DNA from: Bartonella sp. CM31XJBT | GTDB lineage: Bacteria; Pseudomonadota; Alphaproteobacteria; Rhizobiales; Rhizobiaceae | Direction: 5' to 3' | Length of the DNA stretch: 64,000 bases | NCBI RefSeq assembly: GCF_028618555.1 | Contig: NZ_JAQITD010000007.1 | Span: 1-64,000 of the forward strand | Shown here: positions 43,655-53,882 of the stretch, piece after piece | How the letters are laid out: each line of letters starts with the position of its first letter | Position numbering within the stretch: the first letter of the stretch is position 1 | Notes under the pieces: model-generated | Database searches by the model: none | The model's input: only the letters and a program-made list of their open reading frames with translations | What the model was told of the DNA's origin: nothing | Program-made: the position numbers and the translations under genes

Positions 43655-44520
43655 TTTCCCTATGGATGCACTTTAGCCTCCAAAGAGTGCGTTCAATCCA
43701 TGGAAAGGATGCACTCCAGCCCTTAAAGAGTGCATCCTTCCCCTCAACGGAAACTGCCGAACCCTCATAAAGGCAGTATCCAATCCATAAGAGGATGCAC
43801 TCCGCCTTCAAAAGAGTGCATCCTTCCCCTCAACAGATACTGCCGAACCCTCATGAAGCAGTATCCAATCCATAAGAGGATGCACTCCGCCTTCAAAAGA
43901 GTGCATCCTTCCCCTCAACGGAAACTGCCGAACCCTCATAAAGGCAGTATCCAATCCATGAGAGGATGCACTCTAGCCCTCAAAAAGAGTGCATCCTTCC
44001 CCTCAACGGATACCGCCAAACCCTCATAAGGCAGTATCCTATCCCTAAGAGGATGCACTCTAGCCCTCAAAAAGAGTGCATCCTTCCCCTCAACGGATAC
44101 CGCCAAACCCTCATAAGGCAGTATCCAATCTATAAGAGGATGCACTCTAGCCCTCAAAAGAGTGCATCCTTCCCCTCAACGGAAACTGCCGAACCCTCAT
44201 GAAGCAGTATCCAATCCATAAGAGGATGCACTCTAGCCTTCAAAAGAGTGCATCCTTCCCCTCAACGGAAACTGCCGAACCCTCATAAGGCAGTATCCAA
44301 TCCATAAGAGGATGCACTCTAGCCCTCAAAAGAGTGCATCCTTCCCCTCAACGGAAACTGCCGAACCCTCATAAGGCAGTATCCAATCTATAAGAGGATG
44401 CACTCTAGCCCTCAAAAAGAGTGCATCCTTCCCCTCAACGGAAACTGCCAAACCCTCATAAGGCAGTATCCGATCCATAAGAGGATTCACTCCGCCTTCA
44501 ATAGAGTGAATCCTTCCCTT
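43655..44520. repeat. Array of palindromic hairpins, 86-bp period
   Basis: Eleven units begin with GGATGCACTC at 43664 (degenerate), 43707, 43793, 43878, 43964, 44051, 44138, 44224, 44310, 44396 and 44483. Each unit forms hairpin 1, GGATGCACTC-loop-GAGTGCATCC (10 pairs), and hairpin 2, ACTGCC-loop-GGCAGT, extended in some units to GATACTGCC/GGCAGTATC. The last unit has GGATTCACTC-GAGTGAATCC, changed on both arms. Frames across it are repeat translation only. No protein gene is adjacent for 300 bp on either side. Confidence 0.92.
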
Positions 44521-44856
44521 CAAGGGTTTTACTCAATTTTCATCGCATCTCATTATTTATGAACCCTCATTTTTATGAATCCTTGGTCAAAGGCACAAAA
44601 GGAAGTTTTCTAGCGACTGCCGTATCACCCATCTTATGGGATTCCACTTGCCTACAGAGCTTTCAAACCTTTTTACGCCTTCATAAAATCGAATCTAAAA
44701 GAATTCATTAAGGCAATTAAGGGTAAATTTTGTCAAAATATAGACAAAGTTTATTCTTTTTTGTGATTGTTGTATTTTTACTATAGTTATTTAAATCGAA
44801 TTTATATATGATACGTATCGATATTTATTTATCGAAATAAATATAGGAGAAAAACT

Positions 44857-45180
44857 ATGAATATCAGATATTTTTTCATAGCGGGGGCTATCACAAGTGG
44901 TTTAGCTCTCGCGATTCAAAAATCTGATCGTATAGTCAATAAACAGCCCTCTCCTATTGTTGCACCTTATACTATTGAGAAAACAAATTTACAGTTTGTT
45001 AAACAAGTAAGGGACACATCGGATACATTGAATATACTGAGAGTCAGTAATAGAAGCGCATCAGAACAAGCATCAATAAACGATATATACGAGAAAGGAA
45101 AAAGTTTATTGAATGCAATAGCTAGTTTTTTAGGATCAATTATTATATATTTCATACAACTTGTTTCTACTAGAGTATAA
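44857..45180 (+). CDS. Small exported or membrane-anchored hypothetical protein
   Basis: 107 residues: MNIRYFFIAGAITSGLALAI as a signal/anchor, a polar middle, and a C-terminal TM LLNAIASFLGSIIIYFIQLV. AGGAG lies nine bases before the ATG. A strong terminator follows at 45241. It stands alone between the hairpin array and the membrane-protein array. No family recognised. Confidence 0.7.
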   Translation: MNIRYFFIAGAITSGLALAIQKSDRIVNKQPSPIVAPYTIEKTNLQFVKQVRDTSDTLNILRVSNRSASEQASINDIYEKGKSLLNAIASFLGSIIIYFIQLVSTRV

Positions 45181-45240
45181 GATACAAAAAGTTCTTAAAG
45201 TAAAGTTATATACATTTTGTATATATTGTAAAATTTAAAT

Positions 45241-45272
45241 AAAAAGGCCCTTTTTAAATGGGGCCTTTTTTA
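45241..45272 (+). terminator. Terminator after the 44857 gene
   Basis: AAAAAGGCCC-loop-GGGCCTTTTTT, also usable on the minus strand. Confidence 0.8.
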
Positions 45273-45345
45273 GTTTAATTTTTCCTTTGTTTTAGTTTAA
45301 TTTTTATTGTGTTTTTATTTTTATTGGCCAAATATCACAGCCTTC

Positions 45346-45775
45346 AAAAATGCCATTTTTTGCCTTCCTCTCCCCTCAAATGACAAAGGCTCTAACCCTT
45401 AAAGCTCCCCCCCATAGCGCTTTAATCAATGAGAATCCGCAATCCTTTTATTCTTCTTGTTCTTCCCAAAAATTCCTCTGTTTCAAGAAAATGACCATGC
45501 ATCCCCTACATCATCGGATTGGCTTACAGATCTCCATGAAGCAGACTGAAAAACACAAAAATACCATATAAATTTTTGTATCAAGATCACCATACTGAAA
45601 CGTTGTTGCAGCTTAACAAGCGCTGCTTCATTGGCAAGAACAGCTTAAAGACAAAAAACACCTCAAAGGAAAAAGACCCTAACACTGCTCAAAAATGCCA
45701 TTTTTTGCCTTCCTCTCCCCTCAAATGACAAAGGCTCTAACCCTTAAAGCTCCCCCCATAGCGCTTTAGTCAATG
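45346..45775. repeat. Direct repeat of about 85 bp, 344 bp apart
   Basis: AAAATGCCATTTTTTGCC to CATAGCGCTTTA at 45346-45425 recurs at 45690-45768. No gene is associated with either copy; 45776-46067 is otherwise empty. Confidence 0.8.
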
Positions 45776-46067
45776 GACCTTTTCCTCATACCGCTTGAAT
45801 AAGGCACTTGAATAAGCGATAATTTATGAGCATTTTCTAACAAAACAACAGAACAGTCTTAAAGAAGAGAGTAGAATTTATAATTGATTTTTCCCCCTAT
45901 TCTTGAGGATCAAGCTATTTCCAGTCTATTTTTTAAAATCTTGGCTATTATTCTTGATTTTTCGAGCCCTTTATTTGGCTCTGGTAAGAAAGGTGTGAAA
46001 GTGCCTCAATCATGGCGCTTTCACATCTTTTAAATAAGAGTGTTTTCTTCAACAGGAGAGTACAACA

Positions 46068-47228
46068 CTAATCAATTTTTATATCCATAAATGCAGGTTC
46101 ACCATCTTTAATATAAGTAATATCAGGAGCATGTTTTACCCCCTCTGCTTCAAACACGAACTGTTCATCACTCACATCAAATCCTTGTTCCCTTAATTCT
46201 TGTTTTTTCTCCTCGACTAATTTTTTATGAAAAGCACGTTTTTGATTACACGTATTAGGGGATCTCACTCTGAAAAGCTGATAGTCCATGGCTATAGACC
46301 ACTTCTCAGCAACCCGTTCCAGTAGATCGTAACTGAACTTTCCTTCCCTTTTCACTTCTTGAGCGATCACCATCGCGCGTTCCAAATGGACTTTTTCAAT
46401 GGTTTCATCAAAGCCAAGCTTCTCCCCTGCCGTAAAACTTTCGTCATAAGAAGCTAAAGTCTCAACATCGCCCAGTAAGGCAAGAGCAGCAAGATGCAGC
46501 AAAGCATAAGGTGCGAGCTCTATGTCATCATCCGGTGCCCAAGATAAAGAGTCTTTTTCCCAAGGGGGAATACCATATTGAGAGCGAAACATTTCATGCA
46601 AAGAATCATCTTCCATTGTCCATTTTAAAGTTTTATCGAGTGCTTTCTTTAAAAGCTGGACGCTCACTTTTTCTTCAAAAATTTCCAATCCATTGGATAC
46701 AAAATTCATAAATACCGTTGGCACAACCCCAGAATTATGAGGATTAATCGTCTGACAAGCCGCCGCAAAAATACCGCTCATAATTAAAAGTCCGCGATCA
46801 AAAGGCGAAAACTCTTCCACTCGTTGCTCGTTATAAAGAAACTGCACTTCGCGATCTGGTAAAAAGAGGGTTGCCAAATAATCTCCCTTTCCCTCGATTT
46901 CCACCGACCATCCCAAGCTTTTTAAAAGCCCTGTTGCACTTTCTATCGTGAGAATTTCATCATCATCATAATCGGCAGAGAACTCTTTTTCCTTTAGTTG
47001 CAAACGCCTCTTCTGCACCACGGCTTCATCTTTCCAAAACTGCTGCGTTGCAAGATCATTTTCTTTAAGCACTCTTTCCAGCTCGCCTTTCACTTGGAAA
47101 TTCATTTTCATCCGTTTAAAGACAGAGATATAAAGAGCTAAAATAAGCATGATAATGATCATGCAAATAACAATCATCACCCAGAATCCGGGATCTAATA
47201 GAAATACGGCTATAGGATCACTGTTCAT
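46068..47228 (-). CDS. L-type protein of the M/S/L family, copy L1
   Basis: 386 residues. N-terminal S module: TM at about 14-36 (FWVMIVICMIIIMLILALYI), then SVFKRMKMNFQVKGELERVL. The soluble domain follows: ESATGLLKSLGWSVEIEGKG, LFLPDREVQFLYNEQ, IFAAACQTINPHNSG, LEIFEEKVSVQLLKKALDKT, YGIPPWEKD, LLGDVETLASYDESF, LERAMVIAQEV, NTCNQKRAFHKKLVEEKKQE, ITYIKDGEPAFMDI. No catalytic motif recognised. Close relative of L2 (54932). It starts 10 bp after an M gene, behind AGAGGGG. Confidence 0.75.
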   Translation of the reverse strand: MNSDPIAVFLLDPGFWVMIVICMIIIMLILALYISVFKRMKMNFQVKGELERVLKENDLATQQFWKDEAVVQKRRLQLKEKEFSADYDDDEILTIESATGLLKSLGWSVEIEGKGDYLATLFLPDREVQFLYNEQRVEEFSPFDRGLLIMSGIFAAACQTINPHNSGVVPTVFMNFVSNGLEIFEEKVSVQLLKKALDKTLKWTMEDDSLHEMFRSQYGIPPWEKDSLSWAPDDDIELAPYALLHLAALALLGDVETLASYDESFTAGEKLGFDETIEKVHLERAMVIAQEVKREGKFSYDLLERVAEKWSIAMDYQLFRVRSPNTCNQKRAFHKKLVEEKKQELREQGFDVSDEQFVFEAEGVKHAPDITYIKDGEPAFMDIKID

Positions 47229-47238
47229 TTTTCCCCTC

Positions 47239-47616
47239 TCAGTCTTTACAAAGCCCGTGCGACAGAGAGCTTATGTGCTCTCGCACCGAGATTGCTTCTT
47301 CTAGTTTCTGAATATTTTTTCGCAACTCACCCGTCACTTTGGTGCGAAGCCGTAACATAACCGGAATAAAAATAATAACACAAACCGTTATGATGTCCGT
47401 TGTTTTAAAGAGAACGGCATGCACAACATATTGCCACCCTGTCAGCTGCCAATTCAATACACCTGGTATTTCTAGAACCATTTTCCACATGATAATGAGA
47501 ACCGCAATAGCAAAGATAATTTTATAATCCTTTGCTGAGAGCAACGCTTGCTGGAGCGAAAAAGAATGCACTCCTTTATGCGTTTCTTGCTCTGATGCCC
47601 AATTTTGCTCCTTCAT
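47239..47616 (-). CDS. M-type membrane protein (M1)
   Basis: 125 residues: cytoplasmic VHSFSLQQALLSAKDYKIIF, TM IIFAIAVLIIMWKMVLEI, TM TDIITVCVIIFIPVMLRL, then KVTGELRKNIQKLEEAISVR. AGAGGGG lies before the ATG. Operon with L1. Confidence 0.72.
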   Translation of the reverse strand: MKEQNWASEQETHKGVHSFSLQQALLSAKDYKIIFAIAVLIIMWKMVLEIPGVLNWQLTGWQYVVHAVLFKTTDIITVCVIIFIPVMLRLRTKVTGELRKNIQKLEEAISVREHISSLSHGLCKD

Positions 47617-47658
47617 GTATTCCCCTCTCTCTTTGAAAAGACCTGTGCGACAGAGAGC

Positions 47659-47825
47659 TTATTTGCTATCACACAGAGATTGCCTCTTCTCGTTTCTAGA
47701 TCTTTTTTCCAATTTACGCATTATGATGATGCAAAACCCAAATACCACCGGAATAAAGAAAAGTACACAGGCCATTATGGTTTGCGTCATAATAAAAATG
47801 ATAATATTCGTGGTACCTTGCTACC
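47659..47825 (-). pseudogene. 5'-truncated M-type gene
   Basis: The frame TNIIIFIMTQTIMACVLFFI, PVVFGFCIIIMRKLEKRSR matches the second TM and basic tail of M proteins, but the first half is missing. Stop TAA at 47659. Confidence 0.5.
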
Positions 47826-48210
47826 CTCTTACCTTCCTCACATTGCAAACAATAAAGATTTTCAAACCACGCCAATCTGTAAACAATAGTCACAATTCAG
47901 CTTTTTCTTCCCAAAAATTCTCCTATTTTCAAGAAAATGACCCTGCAACCCCACTTCAATAGGATTCATTTCAAAGCTTGAATGAACAAGGCTCCTAAAA
48001 ATACGAAAACAACCCATATATCGCGACCACCTACAAGCAAAACCGTTCCTTCCTCACACCTCAAACGATAAAGTAAGTCCCAAGCACTCACTCTAGGCTC
48101 TAAACCCCAAGGGCTCTTATTCCCTTTTATCAATACTAATCCATAATCGGCTTTTCTTTCACTCAATGCCACCCTCAACACTGCTCCTTAGAGCAATGTT
48201 TACGGACACC

Positions 48211-48285
48211 TCATGAAAGAGCACCAAAACATATCAGAAGCAAAATGGTATAGAGAGCAATCCCTATAAAGGCTGAATCTCTCAT
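48211..48285 (-). pseudogene. S-type remnant
   Basis: MRDSAFIGIALYTILLLICF, GALS then stop: the TM of an S module without its basic tail. It lies where an S gene is expected between M-type genes. Confidence 0.35.
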
Positions 48286-48309
48286 AATTTCTTCATTATT
48301 TTTTCCCTC

Positions 48310-48885
48310 TCATGACTTCTCAAACGCTGTATCCTGTTCTTGCAAGACGTTTTTCAGTTCTTTTCTTAAACAGCGATACGTTCTCACCTGCTTAAAGACA
48401 CCATAATAAAGTTCTAAAATCATCATGGGAATACAAGCAACCCACAGTGTCACGAACAGAAGCACGAGACCGAATATTGTAACAAGAATATCACTCCATT
48501 TTTCTCTATCGCCTTTTTTATACCAATCCTTTTGATCGGTTATTTTACCCCGTTGCTGATCTATTCCTTTCAATTTCCGAATATTTTTTCTCAACAAAAA
48601 CCACAATATGATGCCGAGTATCAATATAACTGGGAACAAGACCAAAACACACACTATAATAACTTTCCAAAACGCATACAAAGAGAGAAAAAGAGGTGTA
48701 TCCCACCACCCTGTCCGTTCTCCATTGCTACCCAAGGATAGGAGAAAGAAAATCCTGTTCCATAGCTCAATGAGGGAGAGGAAACAAATGACAACATGCT
48801 CTCGCACAGAAAAATAATCTTTCCCAAAAAAATAGCGCAGTCCATTATAAAATGCTGAATAAAATTCTGACTTTTTCCCCTTCAT
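48310..48885 (-). CDS. M-S fusion membrane protein
   Basis: 191 residues. M part first: FGKDYFSVREHVVICFLSLI, two TMs, FLLRKNIRKLKGIDQQRG. S part next: TM TIFGLVLLFVTLWVACIPMM, LELYYGVFKQVRTYRCLRKE, LKNVLQEQD. The order M then S in one chain mirrors the gene order of separate M and S genes. GAAGAG before ATG. Confidence 0.7.
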   Translation of the reverse strand: MKGKKSEFYSAFYNGLRYFFGKDYFSVREHVVICFLSLIELWNRIFFLLSLGSNGERTGWWDTPLFLSLYAFWKVIIVCVLVLFPVILILGIILWFLLRKNIRKLKGIDQQRGKITDQKDWYKKGDREKWSDILVTIFGLVLLFVTLWVACIPMMILELYYGVFKQVRTYRCLRKELKNVLQEQDTAFEKS

Positions 48886-49179
48886 TGCTCTTCTTTTTTT
48901 TTATGAAAAATGCACTTCTTTATCTCATGCCCGCTCTTTTAAGAACCACGAAAAGTGCGATGCATGGCGCTTCCCTTATTTTCAATAAAAACCCCCAACT
49001 TTCTAAAAGCGCGGTTACTCTTCCAAATGATTAAGAGCATCCTCCTCATTACAAACAAAAATAGACTCTCTTCTTTGCCTGATGATTTTCCAACCATCCC
49101 CTCTTCTCTATGTCACGAGAGCTTCTAAACATTGCCTCTTACCCCTTACGATAGCTACAAAAGCGCCTTGTCACTCTCT
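48886..49179. other. Spacer between M-S genes
   Basis: 294 bases, pyrimidine-rich on the plus strand, without a supported gene. Confidence 0.4.
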
Positions 49180-49713
49180 TTATCTTACGCGTTTTAGTAG
49201 CCGTCTCATTCTACGATACTTTCTCACCTGCTTGAAAACAAAATAGTAAAATTCTAAAATGAGCATGACAACACCCGCAGGAAAAAAGACCTCTAGCAGA
49301 AATATCAACCAAAAGTATACGATAAAAAAACTGCTTATTTTTTCTCTATTGTTTTTTACTGGATTATTTTGTTGATCGGTTGTGTAACCCCGTTGCTGGA
49401 TAACCTCTTCTAACTGCTGAATCTTTTTTTTCAACAAATACGTTAAGATGAGATAAAGCACCAATAAAACAGGCATCAAGGCAACAACAACAACCATGAT
49501 GACTTCACGCAGCACAAAAAGCGCCAAAAGAGTGCTATCCTGCGATACACTCAACGACCACTTGGCTTCTAATGGGATCAAAAGAGCTTTATAACCTATC
49601 CCAATAAGGATAGAAATAAGACAAATAATCATATGATCTTTATAAGAACGAAATGATTTTCCAAAAAAAAGAGAGCACCGTTTGTTATAAAATGTGGAAT
49701 TTTCCCCCTTCAT
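49180..49713 (-). CDS. M-S fusion membrane protein
   Basis: 177 residues from MKGENSTFYNKR at 49713 (GGGAAGAG upstream; an upstream frame to 49776 is open). M part: FGKSFRSYKDHMIICLISIL, VLYLILTYLLKKKIQQLEEV. S part: FFIVYFWLIFLLEVFFPAGV, LILEFYYFVFKQVRKYRRMR, RLLKRVR. Confidence 0.7.
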   Translation of the reverse strand: MKGENSTFYNKRCSLFFGKSFRSYKDHMIICLISILIGIGYKALLIPLEAKWSLSVSQDSTLLALFVLREVIMVVVVALMPVLLVLYLILTYLLKKKIQQLEEVIQQRGYTTDQQNNPVKNNREKISSFFIVYFWLIFLLEVFFPAGVVMLILEFYYFVFKQVRKYRRMRRLLKRVR

Positions 49714-49774
49714 TTGCTCTTCCCTTTTATGCAACTGTTTGTCCCTAACTTTATAAGGACACGCATAATCTCTC

Positions 49775-50405
49775 AAAGCACAATTGCATCCATTATCGTC
49801 AAACAGAACACCCCAGAAAATACTCGTATTGCATATTTATGTTGCCAATACTTTTGCCAATTCACGTGCTTGTTTTAAAGAAATCTCTCAACACTTCCAA
49901 ACCAACGCGCATACACCCCATTTCATGAACATCCCCCATGAAAGGGATAACAATAGCGCTCCCATGAATATATCCCCTTACTATAAACTCTATCACTACC
50001 ATTGTTTCAATAAAAAATGTAATCCGGCACCATTCATATACGCCCCCTGCGGCCTCTACAATAGCCTTACCCTCCCTTGTAATACGCATAATCTCTCAAA
50101 GCACCATTGCGTCCATTGTCGTCAAACAGAATACCCAAAGAACACTCGTATTGCATATTCATGTTGCCAATACTTTTGCCAATTCACGTGCTTGTTTTAA
50201 AGAAACATCTCTCAACACTTGCAAACCACCGCGCATCACCCCCATTTCATAAACAGCCCCCATGAAGGGGATAACAATAGCGCTCCCATGAATATATCCC
50301 CTTACTATAAACTCTATCACTACCATTGTTTCAATAAAAAATGTAATCCGGCACCATTCATATACGCCCCCTGCGGCCTCTACAATAGCCTTACCCTCCC
50401 TTGCA
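49775..50405 (-). pseudogene. Tandem pair of a broken ORF, about 315 bp each
   Basis: CATAATCTCTCAAAGCAC begins both copies (about 49766 and 50088). On the minus strand each starts REGKAIVEAAGGVYEWCRIT and runs FIETMVVIEFIVRGYIHGSA, IVIPFMGDVHEMG before stops. The first copy keeps 75 codons (49862-50089). A more decayed copy is at about 9660-9780. I do not recognise the original. 50406-51019 is empty. Confidence 0.55.
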
Positions 50406-51019
50406 ACAAGCTACGCCATAACTCGTTCCTCAACACGGACAACCCCATTAGCCTAAGGCTCCTACGACAACCCCACCTCTTGCCCTAAAAACAAGCATAT
50501 CTAGCTTCTACGATAGCCTTTATCCCTTGAAAAGACAGAAGCATTTTTATTCTTTTCTCAATTGTTTTCGGACCCCCACTTAAGACATGAAAAAAGGAAC
50601 TTCCATTGATTTGCAAATGATCGCGCAATAAGAGCATTTGAAATGAGAAAATCTTACAACTTTCTTATTCCAATTAAAAAGGATCAATGATCATTCAAAA
50701 TATGACGATATATTCCATTTTTCATTGGGGATCTTGCAAGCCAATAGCTCAGAATATATTCATCAAAGCGCTTCTAAGACAGAGAGACAGCCGCAATTCT
50801 TGAGATCAAGCATTTTAATATTAATGAAAGCACTAACATTCCCTTGCAAGTTTGAGGTGTTGTTTTGTCAACAATCTTGTTAGCATGGATTGATTCTATA
50901 ACTATGCGATATCAGCACAATTGCTCTTTATAAACAGCATTGATACGCGCCATTTTACTCACACTTCTTTATAAGCCTTGCGTTATAGGCTTGTGGGGAA
51001 AAGATAAAGGAGAATCCTG

Positions 51020-51583
51020 TTGAATATAGCAATTATTTTGGGGTCTGTGCGTCAACCTTCCTTAACAAGAACTTTAGCCAATTATTTAGCGGATTGCCTC
51101 ATAAAGCGGGGTGCATCACTTCAGTGGGTTGATTTGCGTGAACAGCCCTTGCCGATGACAGATCCCGATTATCATCAGCAGGTAGAGGCTAATCCAAGTG
51201 CTGCGGTCCGTGAGTTTGTAAAAACCATTGCAGCGGCTGATGGCGTTATTCTAGCAAGCCCCGTTTATCAAGGGTCTTATTCGGGTGTTTTAAAAAATGC
51301 TCTTGATAATTTGAGCTATAATGCCTTTTTAAATAAACCTGTTGGGCTTATCTCTCATGGGAGTACGGCCAAAAAATGCGCACAACCGTGTGAACATTTA
51401 GTTCCGGTGGTGCACACGCTTTATGGTTATACACTCCAATGTCAAATCGCCTCTTCCAACGAAGATTTTTCCTCAGATGATGAAGGTCGTACTTGGAAAG
51501 TTACAAGTGAAGAGGTACAAACACGTTGTGAAAGACTTGCTGATGAAATGTACACATTTTTAAAGCAAAGAGGTGGGATTTAA
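51020..51583 (+). CDS. NAD(P)H-dependent FMN reductase
   Basis: 187 residues, flavodoxin-like fold: MNIAIILGSVRQPSLTRTLA (phosphate loop GSVR-x-x-S), WVDLREQPLPM, DGVILASPVYQGSYSGVLKN, ALDNLSYNAFLNKPVGLISH. SsuE/chromate-reductase class. It starts at TTG 51020 with AAGGAG upstream. The next gene begins 18 bp after its stop, so the two form a unit. The plus strand here interrupts the minus-strand membrane array. Confidence 0.88.
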   Translation: MNIAIILGSVRQPSLTRTLANYLADCLIKRGASLQWVDLREQPLPMTDPDYHQQVEANPSAAVREFVKTIAAADGVILASPVYQGSYSGVLKNALDNLSYNAFLNKPVGLISHGSTAKKCAQPCEHLVPVVHTLYGYTLQCQIASSNEDFSSDDEGRTWKVTSEEVQTRCERLADEMYTFLKQRGGI

Positions 51584-51601
51584 AGTAATAAGGGAGGGGG
51601 C

Positions 51602-52117
51602 ATGAAAAAAAAGGATGCGCACTATCGTTATTTAGTGGTAGGGGGTACAGGGATGCTAGCCCCTTTGTATCAATCACTAAAGCCGCAAGAAGTGATTATT
51701 GCTGCACGCTTTCTTTCCCATAAAGTCCAGCTTGAGGCATTGCACAACAAACAGTTGTGTGTGTCGTTGGATTATGATTGTGCGGCATCAAAGGCGCAAT
51801 TTTTAGAAGCTGTGAAGCAATGGCATGATCTAAAATATTGCATATTATGGATTCATTCGCCCGCCCATGCATTTTCTTGCGCATTAATTGAGCAGTTAGC
51901 TCTTTTACCTAAACCGCCATGTATTCTTCATATTTTTGGTTCCAACACGCATGATCAAATGATCCTCGAGTGCGCGCGCAAAAACAAGGTTGATTTTATC
52001 CCCATTCAATTAGGACAAAAAACAACGCCCAAAGGTTTACGATGGCTGACCCATAAGGAGATAAGCCAACAGGTACTGGATGCCATAAAAAAACATATGA
52101 ATAAACAAAACTTATGA
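51602..52117 (+). CDS. Small Rossmann-fold protein, SDR-like
   Basis: 171 residues. YRYLVVGGTGMLAPLYQSL at the N-terminus is a dinucleotide-binding Gly loop. AVKQWHDLKYCILWIHSPAH and CILHIFGSNTHD follow, as in short-chain dehydrogenase-like proteins, but no Tyr-x3-Lys catalytic pair is seen. GGGAGGGGG before ATG. Probably an NAD(P)-binding partner of the flavin reductase; substrate unknown. A fragment (GTGAAGCAATGGCATGATCT) recurs at 53625-53660. Confidence 0.7.
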   Translation: MKKKDAHYRYLVVGGTGMLAPLYQSLKPQEVIIAARFLSHKVQLEALHNKQLCVSLDYDCAASKAQFLEAVKQWHDLKYCILWIHSPAHAFSCALIEQLALLPKPPCILHIFGSNTHDQMILECARKNKVDFIPIQLGQKTTPKGLRWLTHKEISQQVLDAIKKHMNKQNL

Positions 52118-52332
52118 GCAACACCTATGGCTTTGCAAAGAAGCAGTGCCCCTTCAATCTCTATCCATACCCGAACACCCTCTTGAATAGCCCATACTCT
52201 CTTACATCATAGGCTTTGAGAACGAACAATCCCCCTCCCTTACGCCTCTAAACAGCATGCCTATATCAACAGCTCCAAAACCAAACGTTTTTCTAACCCT
52301 TCTCACACGGGCTTATCCCCCTCTCACAACCC

Positions 52333-53568
52333 TCACGGCTCTTGAGCAACCACACACCATTTTACAGTTTCACGCTTTTACGATTTTAAAAATTTACAGA
52401 AAACAACAAACTTCCGATCAACCGCCCCATTAAAGCCTATACAAGCCTATTACAAACCTATCATCAGCCTATTCATTGCCATCAACCCTTTTCCCCAACG
52501 CCCTCCATTACTCCATTCCAATTTTGACGCATTTCACAATCCAACCATCCTCCATTGGCACCTTTTCTCCCCAACCGCCCCACAACCATCACGGCTCTTG
52601 AGCAACCACACACCCTTTTACAGTTTCACGTTTTTACGATTTTGCAAATTCACAGAAAACTAGCAAACTGCCGATAAACCGCCCCATTAAAGCCTATCAC
52701 CAGCCTATTACAAACCTATCACCAGCCTATTCATTGCCATCAACCCTTTTCCCCCAACGCCCTCCATTCCCCCATTCCAATTTTGACGCATTGCACAATC
52801 CAACCATCCTCCATTGGCACCTTTTCTCCCCAACCGCCCCACAACCATCACGGCTCTTGAGCAACCACATACCCTTTTACAGTTTCACGCTTTTACGATT
52901 TTGCAAATTCACAGAAAACTAGCAAACTGCCGATAAACCGCCCCATTAAAGCCTATACAAGCCTATTACAAACCTATCATCAGCCTATTCATTGCCATCA
53001 GCCCTTTTCCCCCAACGCCCTCCATTACCCCATTCCTCCATTACCCCATTCCAATTTTGACGCATTGCACAATCCAACCATCCTCCATTGACACCTCTTC
53101 TCCCCAACCGCCCCACAACCATCACGGCTCTTGACCAACCACACACCCTTTTACAGTTTCACGTTTTTACGATTTTGCAAATTCACAGAAAACAAGCAAA
53201 CTGCCGATAAACCGCCCCATTAAAGCCTATACAAACCTATTACAAACCTACCATCAGCCTATTCATTGCCATCAGCCCTTTTCCCCCAACGCCCTCCATT
53301 CCCCCAACGCGCCCTCCATTACCCCATTCCAATTTTGACGCATTGCACAATCCAACCTTTATGCCTCCATTGGCACCTTTTCTCCCCAACCGCCCCACAA
53401 CCATCACGGCTCTTGAGCAACCACACGCCCTATTACAGTTTCACGTTTTTACGATTTTGCAAATTCACAGAAAACAACAAACTTCCGATCAACCGCCCCA
53501 TTAAAGCCTATACAAGCCTATTACAAACCTATCACCAGCCTATTCATTGCCATCAACCCTTTTCCCCA
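52333..53568. repeat. Tandem repeat of 257-282 bp, nearly five units
   Basis: Landmark CACGGCTCTTGA at 52333, 52590, 52849, 53123 and 53405. Each unit has TTTTACAGTTTCACG-TTTTTACGATTTT, a run of GCCTAT/ACAAACCTAT elements (itself a 9-10 bp repeat) and CCAACGCCCTCCATT. No gene. The unit contains the same TTTACG/TTTACAGAAA motif as 1-1015. 52118-52332 is similar C-rich spacer. Confidence 0.88.
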
Positions 53569-53690
53569 GAGATCAGCGTAAAATGAGAAAAACAATCGAT
53601 GCCCTCCTCCCAAGCCGTGAAGCAATGGCATGCCCAAGCCGTGAAGCAATGGCATGATCTAAAACTTATGCCTCCCCCATGACACGAGCA

Positions 53691-53867
53691 CTACATGCGC
53701 TTTTTCAGCGCTGCGTTTAATTGTTTGGTAACCTTGTAATACGAGATCAAACGCTTGATAAAAGAAATATACAGTGCCACAATGGGTATTGTTAAGAAAA
53801 AATCAAAAACACCCCCCAGCAGAATGATCAAAATCACCGTCCAAGCTGCCGCCATTTCGTAATGCAT
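53691..53867 (-). CDS. S-type small membrane protein
   Basis: 58 residues: MHYEMAAAWTVILIILLGGV, FDFFLTIPIVALYISFIKRL, ISYYKVTKQLNAALKKRM. One long TM then the basic S tail. AAGGGG seven bases before the ATG. It starts 15 bp after the frameshifted S-M gene. Confidence 0.65.
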   Translation of the reverse strand: MHYEMAAAWTVILIILLGGVFDFFLTIPIVALYISFIKRLISYYKVTKQLNAALKKRM

Positions 53868-53882
53868 TTTATCCCCTTCTCT

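Noticed and set aside
43730-44202. Frames through the hairpin array (LPLNGYRQTLI-type repeats)
   Set aside because: The period of 86 bp is not a multiple of three and the frames change between units, so they are not coding.
43655-44520. CRISPR array
   Set aside because: Units are near-identical throughout, including the parts that would be spacers, and no cas gene is present.
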